Shown in pieces: positions 53,276 to 62,080 of a stretch of 64,000 bases of DNA. Origin of the DNA: Deltaproteobacteria bacterium (lineage in GTDB: Bacteria; Desulfobacterota; Syntrophobacteria; BM002). The stretch lies in assembly GCA_019309045.1 (NCBI GenBank), contig JAFDGZ010000009.1:17695-81694 (forward strand), read 5' to 3'. The notes beneath the pieces are model-generated. The model did not search any database. It had not been told where the DNA came from and saw nothing but the letters and a program-made list of their open reading frames with translations. The translations under genes were made by a program, and so were the position numbers. Each line of letters begins with the position of its first letter. The first letter of the stretch is position 1.

Positions 53276-54304
53276 TCAATGATCGAGAATTCCTGTGGGT
53301 TCTTTGGGGATCCTCCCGGTGTGGACACACTCTGAGCGCAGCTGCCGACCGAGAATCTTCTCCAGGGTCCGGCCTATGACAAGCAGGTGATCAACGTCTA
53401 TGCCGGTGTCGATTCCCATCTCATCCATCATGACCACCATGTCTTCCGTAGACACCAGGCCGGTAATTTTCGGATCTTTGGTGTAATAGGCGCCGGTGCC
53501 GGCAACAGGCACACCATCAACAAAATTGGCGGGCTGACCACCGGTTCCTCCCAGGGTCCCTTCAAAGTGCGTCACTCCCGCCTGCAGGGCGGCAAGCACA
53601 TTGGCCAAGCCCCAGCCCCTGGTGACGTGGAAGTGGGCCACGTGCAGGGTGGGATCTGGTATTGCATCCAGCACCATGCTGAAATAGTCGTAGACCCTGT
53701 TTGGCGGGGCGGAACCGTCATGGTCTGCATGTTCTATGTCGTCTGCGCCAATTGCCAGCCACCTCTTGGTAAAATCCAGGGCCTTTCGCATGTCTGTGGG
53801 ACCTTCTATGGGACAGCCCCAGATGGTGCTCACAGTGCCGCATACCTTCATGCCGTTGTCGTGCGCCTTGGCGGTGTACTGCTCGGCCATCCTCCAGTAG
53901 TCCTCCAGGGAAAGTCCTGAATTGACCTTGTGATGTGACTCACTGGTGGAAACCATAAAAAGGATCCGATCCGGACCGTAACCCTGCCGCCGGCACTCGA
54001 TGGCTCGCTCAACGGCACGCTCACGTATGGTGATGGCGGTAATCTCCACGTCCTGCAAACGATCAGCCACGATCTTGCTGCTGCTGAGGAGCTGCAGGAG
54101 CTCGTCTGCGTCGGCAAATTGCGGCATTCTCTTTGGATTGCCAAAGTTGGTCACTTCAATCCGCTTGAAGCCGGCAAGAATGAGCTGTTCAGCAAGCCAC
54201 AGCTTGGCCCTGGTGGGGATGAACTTTTCCTCATGCTGCAGGCCGTCGCGTACCGTAATGTCTCCTAAGGTTACCTTTTTCGGATAGTGGAGGTTCATTG
54301 TCAC
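53276..54304 (-). CDS. HMG-CoA lyase-like DRE-TIM metallolyase
   Basis: This 342-residue TIM-barrel enzyme of the HMGL/isopropylmalate-synthase superfamily starts with KVTLGDITVRDGLQHEEKF, where the Arg-Asp pair binds substrate and metal. HVAHFHVTRGWGLANVLAALQAG gives the metal His pair. The family Cys of HMG-CoA lyases (GLGGCPYA) is absent: the loop reads GTLGGTGGQPANFVDG, followed by GTGAYYTKDPK. The normal HMGL reaction is the last step of leucine degradation, but the altered loop means another C-C lyase reaction is possible. It is downstream of the carboxyltransferase gene on the same strand. The gap of 186 bases shows no supported gene. Confidence 0.85.
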   Translation of the reverse strand: MTMNLHYPKKVTLGDITVRDGLQHEEKFIPTRAKLWLAEQLILAGFKRIEVTNFGNPKRMPQFADADELLQLLSSSKIVADRLQDVEITAITIRERAVERAIECRRQGYGPDRILFMVSTSESHHKVNSGLSLEDYWRMAEQYTAKAHDNGMKVCGTVSTIWGCPIEGPTDMRKALDFTKRWLAIGADDIEHADHDGSAPPNRVYDYFSMVLDAIPDPTLHVAHFHVTRGWGLANVLAALQAGVTHFEGTLGGTGGQPANFVDGVPVAGTGAYYTKDPKITGLVSTEDMVVMMDEMGIDTGIDVDHLLVIGRTLEKILGRQLRSECVHTGRIPKEPTGILDH

Positions 54305-54490
54305 TCCTTGGCCTCAGTTGATGAACTGTTCTATACACTAGACAGGGGCAGACACCCATGGACATGTGCCAATGGCTGCCTGGGCCGAGGTCTGGCAGCC
54401 CATGTCCTGTCGGGGAGCAAGCTTGCCCACCCCGGCGACTCGATATGGTTCAGATAGACCCAGCAGGCCGGCAGAAGCTGGCAGAACTGC

Positions 54491-56083
54491 TCAAAAGCGG
54501 AAGTTGCCGAAGCTGCTTTCCGGAATCGGTTTGAGCAGACTTACCTCGAATGCCAGGGCCAGAGCCGACCTGATTTCTTTGAAGCGAAGTATACGGTCAT
54601 TGAAGAGTCTGGCCCCACAGTAAAATGGGTGGGCCTCCATCTCGTACTTGGCCAGCAGCTCCGCCTGAAAAGTGGCAGCTTCTGCCTCGGTCATCTCCCG
54701 GCCTCGCGCCCGTCGTTTTCTTCTTTCCAGACTCAAGAGAACCTCGGCGGCAGAGCGTCCTGACATCACCGAAGTCCTGGCCCTCATGGTTGAGAAGAGA
54801 AAATGGGGTCTGTAGGCTCGGCCACACATGCCATAATTGGCAGCGCCATTGTCAGGTCCTATCACCAGCTGGATCCTGGGCACCCTGGCATTGGACACAG
54901 CGCGCACCATGTCGGCGCCGTACTTGCCGATGCCTCCATGCTCCGCTTCAGAGCCCACCATATAGCCGGGAGAATTCTGGATGAAAAGCAGGGAGATCTT
55001 TTCCACAGCGCAGCGAATGATGAACTCGGTAGCCTTGCGGGCAGCTTCCACAAATATGATTCCTGAACTGTTGGCTGCCACAATGCCCACCGGGATGCCT
55101 TTGATGCAGCTTTTCCCGGTGACAATGTTATCGCCGCGGCCAGGAGCGTATGTTCGCTTGTATTCCACAAAGCTGCCGCCGTCCACAATGCAATCGATGA
55201 AACGCCGCACATTTACCGCCTGATGTACGCCCGTGGGCATGAGCTGGTAGATGGTCTCTTCGGCAACCGCCGGCGGGATTTCTTCCCTCCTGGCCATGTA
55301 CAGCTTCTGAGGCGGTTCCAGTGCCAATATCTCTCTTACCCGAGAGATACCTTCGAGCTGATTCTTGCAGCAGTGATCGGCTCCGCCGGAGACCTGTGTG
55401 TGGATTCTGGCGCCACCCAGAGCTTCGGCGTCGATCTCCTGGCCGATGGCTGCTTTGACCAGCGGCGGCCCGCCGAGGAAAGAATAGGCCAGACCTTCGA
55501 GCATCACTGCTTCGTCTGCCATAAAGACGATGTACGCCCCTCCGGCAGTATTGCCACCAGTACTGAGTGTTATCTGCTTCAGACCCTGGGCCGACATCCT
55601 CGCCATGTTGTAGAACATGGAGCCAAAGTGGCCGTCATCAGGGAATACTTCTGCCTGCATTGGCAGGAAGGCTCCACCTGAATCAGCAATGTAGACACAA
55701 TTGAGGCCGCATTGCTCAGCAATGGCTTGGGCCCGCATATGTTTTTTCAGAGTGATGGGAAAATAAGTGCCGGCTTTCACCCTGCTGTCATTGGCAATCA
55801 CCATGGTCCAGTTGCCGTGAATCTTGCCCAGACCGGTAACCAGGCCGCCGCAGGGTACGTCTGTGATGCCGCCGGGGTAATTCATGCCAAAGCCTGCCAC
55901 AATACTGAGCTCAAAAAACTCACTGCCGGGATCTATGAGGGCGTTGATGAGCTCTCTTACTGGCTGCTTGCCCTGCTTGGCCAGCCGGGCTATTGCCTGC
56001 TGGCCGCCAGGATTGATCGCTTGCTGAACGCGCTCCTCTAGCAGCTCCTCCTGTTTGAGCCAGTGCTCTCTATTTTCTTGCAT
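54491..56083 (-). CDS. Acyl-CoA carboxylase carboxyltransferase subunit (MccB/PccB type)
   Basis: This 530-residue carboxyltransferase has two crotonase-like halves. FPITLKKHMRAQAIAEQCGLNCVYIADSGGA and FVDGGSFVEYKRTYAPGRGDNIVTG are signatures, and IPVGIVAANSSGIIFVEAARKATEF forms the CoA pocket. Length and the strong MCC-beta-like C-terminus suggest 3-methylcrotonyl-CoA carboxylase beta, consistent with the neighbouring AUH-like hydratase. Propionyl- or glutaconyl-CoA enzymes cannot be excluded. No biotin carboxylase/biotin-carrier (alpha) gene lies in the window, so the partner must be elsewhere. It reads in the same direction as the hydratase upstream, 47 bases after its stop. Confidence 0.9.
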   Translation of the reverse strand: MQENREHWLKQEELLEERVQQAINPGGQQAIARLAKQGKQPVRELINALIDPGSEFFELSIVAGFGMNYPGGITDVPCGGLVTGLGKIHGNWTMVIANDSRVKAGTYFPITLKKHMRAQAIAEQCGLNCVYIADSGGAFLPMQAEVFPDDGHFGSMFYNMARMSAQGLKQITLSTGGNTAGGAYIVFMADEAVMLEGLAYSFLGGPPLVKAAIGQEIDAEALGGARIHTQVSGGADHCCKNQLEGISRVREILALEPPQKLYMARREEIPPAVAEETIYQLMPTGVHQAVNVRRFIDCIVDGGSFVEYKRTYAPGRGDNIVTGKSCIKGIPVGIVAANSSGIIFVEAARKATEFIIRCAVEKISLLFIQNSPGYMVGSEAEHGGIGKYGADMVRAVSNARVPRIQLVIGPDNGAANYGMCGRAYRPHFLFSTMRARTSVMSGRSAAEVLLSLERRKRRARGREMTEAEAATFQAELLAKYEMEAHPFYCGARLFNDRILRFKEIRSALALAFEVSLLKPIPESSFGNFRF

Positions 56084-56130
56084 TTGTTTGTCTCACCTAG
56101 GGGACCTTGTCGTTGACAATAATTTGCCAG

Positions 56131-56913
56131 CTACCTTCCCCTGTAGATCGGTTGCCGCTTTTCTGCAAAAGCCGCCAGCCCTTCCAGGCGGTCTTCAGTG
56201 GGAATGCATCGCTCATAAGCGCTTGCTTCTATGGCCAGGCCGCTGTGCAGGTCGACAGACATCCCCTTGTTGATGGCAAACTTGGCCTGCGCCAGCGCAA
56301 TAGGGCCAGCCTGGCACATCTCTTCAGCCAGCTCTAAACATGTCTGCATGAGTGACTCCTGCTCAACCACCCGGTTGAGAAGCCCCAAAGAGTATGCTTC
56401 CCGAGCTGATATTACTTTGCCAGTGAAAATAAGTTCTTTGGCAGCTGCCACGCCCACCAGGCGCGGCAGCCTCTGGGTGCCGCCGGCTCCAGGAATGATG
56501 GCCAGGCGGGTCTCTGTGAGACCCAGAGTGGCACTGGCCGCTGCCAGCCGCAGGTCGCAGGCTAGCGCCAGTTCTGTTCCACCTCCCAGGGCTGTGCCAT
56601 TTATGGCGGCAATCACAGGAATCGGCAATTCTTCCACAGCCTGCAAGAGCTTGCGGATGGTGAAAAGGAAGCGTCTCACCTGGCTCTCGGTCATGGAGGC
56701 ACGCTCCTTAAGATCTGCACCGGCGCAAAAGGCCTTGCTGCCGGCGCCGGTAATCAACAGCACTCGTATATTATCCGAAAAGAAAGTCTCGTGCACTGCC
56801 TTTTCAAGCTGAACGAGCAGCTGCAAATTGAGCGCATTGCGCACCTGCGGCCGATTGAGGGTCAGGATACGGACAGCGGCTCTGTCTTCCACCAACAAGA
56901 TTTGTTCTGCCAT
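56131..56913 (-). CDS. Methylglutaconyl-CoA hydratase-like enoyl-CoA hydratase
   Basis: This 260-residue crotonase starts at ATG 56913 (MAEQILLVED), with AGGAGG eleven bases upstream; the reading to 57024 is not preferred. KAFCAGADLKERASM closely resembles AUH (FCAGADLKERAKM). Both catalytic Glu are present: GTALGGGTELALACDLR and LGLTETRLAIIPGAGGTQ. This supports 3-methylglutaconyl-CoA hydratase, the step before HMG-CoA lyase in leucine breakdown. It is the first gene of a minus-strand operon with the carboxyltransferase and the lyase. Assignment rests on motif resemblance recalled from memory. Confidence 0.88.
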   Translation of the reverse strand: MAEQILLVEDRAAVRILTLNRPQVRNALNLQLLVQLEKAVHETFFSDNIRVLLITGAGSKAFCAGADLKERASMTESQVRRFLFTIRKLLQAVEELPIPVIAAINGTALGGGTELALACDLRLAAASATLGLTETRLAIIPGAGGTQRLPRLVGVAAAKELIFTGKVISAREAYSLGLLNRVVEQESLMQTCLELAEEMCQAGPIALAQAKFAINKGMSVDLHSGLAIEASAYERCIPTEDRLEGLAAFAEKRQPIYRGR

Positions 56914-57360
56914 GGACTTGTCAGCCTCCTGAACGAGTTTCTTGCAGCTTCTGCTGAGGCTACCCCTCGCTATGGCGGCAGGGGCACCGTCTACCTGCAG
57001 GCGGCATGCTGCTGAGGAGAACATCCTTTCTCAGGGCCGCTAGTCTTGCAAGTAAGGCCAGCACAAGCTGCCGATCCAAGGGAGCAGCATGGATTCCCTC
57101 CGGATAATATTTATTGCTGAAAGAGCCTGTCAAGCGGAAAGTCTTTGCAGCAAAAGCAGTGTTTTTTGGCAGCTGCAGAAGGAAGGGTCTACGGTGAAGT
57201 AGGTGCCGGAGAGATTGCAGATGCAGCCAGTGATAATATTTCCTATTCCAATTTGGCTGAATATCGTTTATGATGCCTTCACGTGAAAGTTATTATTATC
57301 TCGAAGTCCGCCGTTTTTCCGCCTATGCTTCATTTGCCCCAATCTGAGACGAGAGGTTCG
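56914..57360. other. Divergent intergenic region
   Basis: This 447-base region lies between the hydratase (minus) and an unknown gene (plus). No gene was found. The 10-mer GATAATATTT occurs twice in the same direction (57103-57112 and 57232-57241), 129 bases apart. These A/T-rich spots are where promoters would be expected. Confidence 0.4.
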
Positions 57361-57861
57361 ATGGTGGCGCAGGTCGTCTGGAAAAATATCATTTGGTCCG
57401 GTGCCGACAGGGAGCGGAGCATCAAAGAGCTGCTGACCATTCTCAAGGGCTATGGTCCCATGGAAGTTCTTCACTTTGAAAAGCCAGGTGAATTTCAGGG
57501 CAGACTCAGTTTGTGGTTGGATGAGCGCGGCATCAAACAACTCACCCTGTTCCATCTGGAAGTTCTCGGTGAAAAGAGAAAGGGCACTGGCCGCAGGGCC
57601 CTGCAGCACCTGCGCAAGATTTTCGGAGGCGACGTCTTTGTCCAGGATCCAGGAGAATCCGCTTCAGTGTCTGAGGAGCTCACCGGAGGAATCCACGTTC
57701 GCCAGCCTAACCGGGAAAGTGCCATGTTTTGGGTTAGGATGTTCGAAGAGGGAGTGATTCAATCTGTAGAGGGAGATCTCATGAACCTGGACGAAAGCAC
57801 AACTCCTGAAGACCTGGAGAAGATAAGGAGTGAGTTTGCCGAAAACCAGCAAGAAGACTAG
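57361..57861 (+). CDS. Unknown protein, possibly GNAT-like
   Basis: This 166-residue soluble protein starts at ATG 57361 with GAGAGG four bases upstream; the frame is open to 57283 but without SD. Its middle reads LTLFHLEVLGEKRKGTGRRA, then LQHLRKIFGGDVFVQDPGES. This resembles the acetyl-CoA loop of GNAT acetyltransferases (R-x-x-G-x-G-R/A), and WKNIIWSGADRERSIKELL begins it. The remainder has no recognised motif. The C-terminal 25 residues are acidic (DESTTPEDLEKIRSEFAENQQED). GNAT assignment is weak. It is convergent with a small Cys-rich gene. Confidence 0.7.
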   Translation: MVAQVVWKNIIWSGADRERSIKELLTILKGYGPMEVLHFEKPGEFQGRLSLWLDERGIKQLTLFHLEVLGEKRKGTGRRALQHLRKIFGGDVFVQDPGESASVSEELTGGIHVRQPNRESAMFWVRMFEEGVIQSVEGDLMNLDESTTPEDLEKIRSEFAENQQED

Positions 57862-57951
57862 TTGCCAGGCAATAGTGCTCCTGCGGTCGCCAGCAATCTG
57901 CATGCATTCAGCCCCCCGCGAGCCTCTCGGCAGGAAGTGGGCAATTGTCTT

Positions 57952-57975
57952 CATGCCACTGGCGGCTATGGCATG
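57952..57975. terminator. Hairpin between convergent genes
   Basis: CATGCCA (57952-57958) pairs with TGGCATG (57969-57975) around a 10-base loop, in the gap between an unknown gene ending at 57861 and a Cys-rich gene ending at 58004. There is no T-run. Confidence 0.35.
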
Positions 57976-58003
57976 TCTGACTGGGAAACGGAGGCAAGCG
58001 GCT

Positions 58004-58231
58004 TCAGGCCTGGCCCACCAGCAGACTCATGAGTCGCTGCCGTTGTTCTCTACGCTGGGCCTTGGTTGTCGGCCGGTAATATCTCAAGCCACCACATTCA
58101 GACACTCTGATAGTGCCGTCTAAGGCGAGAGCACACCTGTGATTTGACTCACCGCTATCATTCCTGTCAAGTCTGTGTTTACAATTGTAACACTCCCTAA
58201 AGCGACAACGGCTATCTCTGGGTGCTGTCAT
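58004..58231 (-). CDS. Small Cys-rich protein, putative metal-binding, unknown
   Basis: This 75-residue protein starts at ATG 58231 with AAGGAGG five bases upstream, a strong initiation site. Five cysteines are present: CRFRECYNCKH (9, 14, 17), HRCALALDG and SECGGLRYYRP. Their spacing suggests a zinc or Fe-S ligand set. The C-terminus is basic (TKAQRREQRQRL). The family is not recognised. It is monocistronic as far as can be seen, convergent with the unknown gene at 57361 and divergent from the RNA methyltransferase. Confidence 0.72.
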   Translation of the reverse strand: MTAPRDSRCRFRECYNCKHRLDRNDSGESNHRCALALDGTIRVSECGGLRYYRPTTKAQRREQRQRLMSLLVGQA

Positions 58232-58663
58232 GAAGGCCTCCTTGCGAAAGGGATCCAAGGCTCCGGATAAGGTTGGACTCCAAGGACCACACAAATTGGG
58301 CACGCACAGCTATTTGGCACACTGGGGGGCGTGAGGTTGGGGAGATGGCTTTGTTCTGTCTAATGTTGACCATCCCTATAAAATGATGTGAGGTGGAACG
58401 GTACATCTAATTAATTAAAATATACCCTGTTGCCGCAAGAAAGGCAAACCCTTTTTCCCCCGAGTAGCTTACGGCAGGCAAAGTTCATCTACCTCGGCAG
58501 TTGACAAAGGATGTGGCCACAATGTGCCTTGCTTTGCTGCCTTTGGCCACGGCGACTGCCTGATTCTTCGAGGCCTGGACAGGTCCTTGCTTGCCAGTAT
58601 CTTCTGTTGGAGGTATGGTTATTGTTGCTCATTCTGGTGGATTGTAGACTTGCAGAGGCTGTT
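58232..58663. other. Divergent intergenic region before RNA methyltransferase
   Basis: This 432-base region has no supported gene; the methyltransferase frame is open from 58511 but is not family-like before 58664. An A/T-rich segment with the palindrome TAATTAATTA (58408-58417) and TATACC just after it is the likely promoter area. Confidence 0.4.
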
Positions 58664-60085
58664 ATGGTGGTACTGAAGAAAGGGGCGGATGTCGAGCTGC
58701 TTATCGAAAAGGCTTCTTTTGGGGGCAAAGGGGTGGCTCGCCTGAATGGCTTTGTGGTTTTTGTGCAGCATGCTATTCCCGGCCAGCGCGTTCTAGCCAG
58801 AATCATCCGCAAGAAGAAGGCCTATGCCGAGGCCAGAGTACTGTCGGTCCTGGAAGAGTCCGATTATGCTATTTTGCCCCGGTGCAGTCATTTTGGTTCT
58901 TGCGGCGGTTGCCTCTGGCAAAATGTTCCTTATGCTAGACAGCTGGATATCAAGCGGCAGCTGGTCTTCGACTGTCTCGCCCATATTGGAGGCCTTGCAG
59001 AGCATTTGGTTCGCCCGGTAAGACCTTCTCCCCAGGTCTACTATTATCGCAACAAAATGGAGTTTTCTTTTGGAGACGAGCGGTGGCTCGAACCTGGAGA
59101 GCTCAAGCTGGAACATTTGCCCAAGCCCCGCAATTTTGCCCTTGGCCTCCATGTGCGGGGGCGCTTCAACAGGGTGCTGGACCTGGAAGAATGCCACCTG
59201 CAACATGCCGACACTGCTGAAATTCTGGCTGTGGTGCGGCAATTCGCCCGGACATCGGGGCTGCCACCCTACAACAGCCGCGACCACACAGGGTTCTGGC
59301 GATTCCTGGTGGTGCGGCACAGTAGATACAGCGACACTATGATGGTTGAGATCATCACAGCGCCCCATCGAAGTGGCCCGAAGCTGCTAGCCCAACTCGC
59401 TGCCATGCTGCAGCGCCGCCTGCCTGCCGTGGCCACAATAGTTCACGGTGTGAGCGCCAAAAAGGCGCAAATAGCCAGCGCTGACAGTCGGCTGGTGCTG
59501 TGCGGCCCCGGCTACCTGGAGGAAAGACTTGGCAGCCTCTGTTTTCGCATTTCACCCGGAGCTTTCTTTCAAACCAATACCTCGGGTGCAGAAATCCTGG
59601 TGCAAGAGGTGCTGGAGGCTGCTGGTCTGAGCGGCGTAGAAGAGGTCTGGGATCTCTACTGCGGCACCGGTGCCCTCACCCTGCACCTGGCCTCGAGAGC
59701 TGGAAAAGTAGTTGGTTTCGAGATAGTGCCGCAAGCGGTTGTCGATGCTTGCGCCAACGCCAGACTCAACAATTTGACGAACTGTGAATTTGTGGTGGGA
59801 GATATGCGAGCCCTGTTTCAGCAGACCGCCACCTGGTCTGGCCATTCCTCAGTGCCCGAGGTGGTGGTGACCGACCCTCCACGAGCCGGCATGCACCCCA
59901 AGGTTGTCAGGGGTCTCCTGGAGCTGGGCCCGCCGCGTATCGTCTACGTCTCCTGCAATCCTGCTACCCTGGCTCGCGACCTGAAGCTTCTCCAGGAGCA
60001 ATACCGCCTGCATCACATTCAGCCAGTGGACCTCTTTCCGCACACGGCGCACATCGAGGTGGTGGCTCTGCTGGCAAGAGAGTGA
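58664..60085 (+). CDS. rlmD: 23S rRNA (uracil-5-)-methyltransferase, RlmD/RumA type
   Basis: This 473-residue SAM-dependent Fe-S methyltransferase modifies U in 23S rRNA or, in relatives, tRNA U54. ATG 58664 follows AGAGGC. A TRAM domain (VELLIEKASFGGKGVARLNG) comes first. The [4Fe-4S] cysteines are in RCSHFGSCGGCLWQ and a later LEECHLQ. FQTNTSGAEILVQEVLEAAG and DLYCGTGALTLHLA form the SAM fold. The nucleophile Cys is in YVSCNPATLARDL, followed by PHTAHIEVVALL. RlmD, RlmCD and TrmA-like enzymes are not separable from sequence alone. It is convergent with parE, 21 bases away. Confidence 0.92.
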   Translation: MVVLKKGADVELLIEKASFGGKGVARLNGFVVFVQHAIPGQRVLARIIRKKKAYAEARVLSVLEESDYAILPRCSHFGSCGGCLWQNVPYARQLDIKRQLVFDCLAHIGGLAEHLVRPVRPSPQVYYYRNKMEFSFGDERWLEPGELKLEHLPKPRNFALGLHVRGRFNRVLDLEECHLQHADTAEILAVVRQFARTSGLPPYNSRDHTGFWRFLVVRHSRYSDTMMVEIITAPHRSGPKLLAQLAAMLQRRLPAVATIVHGVSAKKAQIASADSRLVLCGPGYLEERLGSLCFRISPGAFFQTNTSGAEILVQEVLEAAGLSGVEEVWDLYCGTGALTLHLASRAGKVVGFEIVPQAVVDACANARLNNLTNCEFVVGDMRALFQQTATWSGHSSVPEVVVTDPPRAGMHPKVVRGLLELGPPRIVYVSCNPATLARDLKLLQEQYRLHHIQPVDLFPHTAHIEVVALLARE

Positions 60086-60106
60086 GCAAAGAGGGCGAAG
60101 TCCTGC

Positions 60107-62011
60107 CTAGGCGTCTATGTCGCGAACAAAGGTGGCGTTTTCCTGAATAAAGGCATAGCGTTTGGCCGGTTCCCGACCCATGAGAGTTTCAAAGGTCTCG
60201 TTGGTTCTCTCAGCATCCTCTATGGTTACTTGCAGAGCTCTCCTCTTTTGTGGGTCCATGGTTGTTTCTTTGAGCTCGGCAGCGTTCATTTCGCCCAGGC
60301 CTTTGAATCGTTGAATTGAGACCTTCCTGGCAGACAGTTTTGCCAGCAGCTCCTCCTTTTCTTCCTCCAGGTAGACATAGTGCACCGAGCGCTTCTTGCC
60401 GTCTCTGGCCTGAATGCGGTAGAGAGGGGGTTGGGCGAGAAAGATATGGCCTTTTTCTATGAGTTCGGGCATGTACCTGAAGAAAAAGGTGAGCAGCAGG
60501 GTAGAGATGTGAAAGCCGTCCACGTCGGCGTCGCAGTTGATAAAAATTTTGCCGTAACGCAGCCCTCGGTAGTCAAACTGGTTGCCAGCGCCGGTGCCGA
60601 TGCACTGGATGAGATCCTGGATCTCCCGATTCTTCCTGATGCGCTCGGCACTGGCCTGCTCCACGTTGAGAATCTTGCCGCGCAAGGGCAACACTGCCTG
60701 AAAACGGCGATCCCTGGCCTGCTTGCTCGAACCTCCTGCTGAATCTCCCTCGACAATGAAGAGCTCGTTTTCCTCCAGGCGATTGGAGGTGCAGTCTGCC
60801 AGCTTGCCAGGAAGGGTGAGACGTTTGCTGCTGCGCTTTCGTCGGACGCTCTTGCGGGCCTGTCGGGAGGCTTCCCGGGCCTGGGCTGCCAGCAGCACCC
60901 TGTCCACTATGGCTTCAGCCGCCGAACCATTGTGAAAAAGATAGTTCTCGAAGGCATCCTTTACCACAGATTCTACCTGGGGTTGAATATCCGAGTTGAG
61001 GCGTTCCTTGGTCTGCCCCTGAAACTCTAGATTCCCAGAAACGAACACGGACAATACCGCCACCAGCCCCTCGCGCACATCTTCGGCAGTTACTGTCTTT
61101 ACTTTTCTGGCCAGACTGTTCTTGCGGGCCATGTACTCTCGCAGCGCCCGGACGATGCCATGGCGAAAGCCGTTTTCGTGGGAGCCTCCGCCACTGGTAT
61201 AGACAGAATTGGCATAGGAATAGATGGTTCGCTCTGAGGACATGGTCCACCACAGGGCCAGCTCCAAGCGCAGATCATTTTCGTAGTTGATATAAAATGG
61301 CTCCTCTGTAATGATTTCTTTGTTGGCCACCAGGTCACTGAGGTAGTTTTTGATGCCCTCTTCGAAGAAGAAGCGTTCGGTGCTGTCTCCGACCTGGTCC
61401 TCCACGATTACGGCCAGCCCTCGGGTGAGAAAGGCCTTGGCTTTAGCCTGTTCTTTTATGATATGCGGGTCAAACCTGATGTCTTTGAAGATATCAGGAT
61501 CCGGGCGAAACATGATGGTGGTGCCCCGCTCTTTGGTGGGCCCCAGATTCAACAGCTTGCTCTTGCGTTTTCCTCTTGAGAATTCCTGCTGCCATATGGT
61601 GCCATCTCTTCGGGAAATCACCCGCATGAACTCACTGAGGGCGTTGACCACCGATATGCCAACGCCATGGAGACCTCCAGAAACCTTGTAGCTCTTGGTG
61701 GAGAACTTGCCTCCGGAGTGGAGGGAAGTCATGATAGTCTCTAGAGTATTCTTGCGGGATTGAGGGTGTTTGTCTACTGGAATGCCACGACCGTTGTCGG
61801 TTACCGTGATAGTGTTGTCTGTACCTATGGTGATGTGGATTCTGGTGCAATAGCCGTTCAAGGCTTCATCCACCGCATTGTCCAGGGCCTCGGTAAACAG
61901 ATGATGCAGGCCGGTGCTGGAGGTGTTGCCGATGAACATCCCTGGTCGGAGGCGTACCGGCGCCAATCCTTTGAGAACCTGAATGTCCCTGCCTGTATAA
62001 CTGTCTGCCAT
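60107..62011 (-). CDS. parE: Topoisomerase IV/DNA gyrase subunit B (ParE-like)
   Basis: This 634-residue ATP-binding subunit of a type II topoisomerase starts MADSYTGRDIQVLKGLAPVRLRPGMFIG with GGAGACGA upstream. The GHKL ATPase has EALDNAVDEALNG and TDNGRGIPVD, and GGLHGVGISVVNALSE is the lid region. The TOPRIM domain has IVEGDSAGGSSKQARDR and INCDADVDGFHISTLLL. It lacks the long insertion of proteobacterial GyrB, which favours ParE or a short GyrB. It lies 69 bases after the A-subunit stop, same strand, so the two form an operon with A before B. Confidence 0.93.
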   Translation of the reverse strand: MADSYTGRDIQVLKGLAPVRLRPGMFIGNTSSTGLHHLFTEALDNAVDEALNGYCTRIHITIGTDNTITVTDNGRGIPVDKHPQSRKNTLETIMTSLHSGGKFSTKSYKVSGGLHGVGISVVNALSEFMRVISRRDGTIWQQEFSRGKRKSKLLNLGPTKERGTTIMFRPDPDIFKDIRFDPHIIKEQAKAKAFLTRGLAVIVEDQVGDSTERFFFEEGIKNYLSDLVANKEIITEEPFYINYENDLRLELALWWTMSSERTIYSYANSVYTSGGGSHENGFRHGIVRALREYMARKNSLARKVKTVTAEDVREGLVAVLSVFVSGNLEFQGQTKERLNSDIQPQVESVVKDAFENYLFHNGSAAEAIVDRVLLAAQAREASRQARKSVRRKRSSKRLTLPGKLADCTSNRLEENELFIVEGDSAGGSSKQARDRRFQAVLPLRGKILNVEQASAERIRKNREIQDLIQCIGTGAGNQFDYRGLRYGKIFINCDADVDGFHISTLLLTFFFRYMPELIEKGHIFLAQPPLYRIQARDGKKRSVHYVYLEEEKEELLAKLSARKVSIQRFKGLGEMNAAELKETTMDPQKRRALQVTIEDAERTNETFETLMGREPAKRYAFIQENATFVRDIDA

Positions 62012-62080
62012 TTCGTCTCCGCAGACGGCTTGTCGCCTGACTGCCAGAACACGGGCTGCTGTTGTCCGCTGTGGCACCGG

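Noticed and set aside
57103..57241. Repeated GATAATATTT 10-mer
   Set aside because: Only two copies of an A/T-rich word, 129 bases apart; it could be chance, so it is noted only in the region entry.
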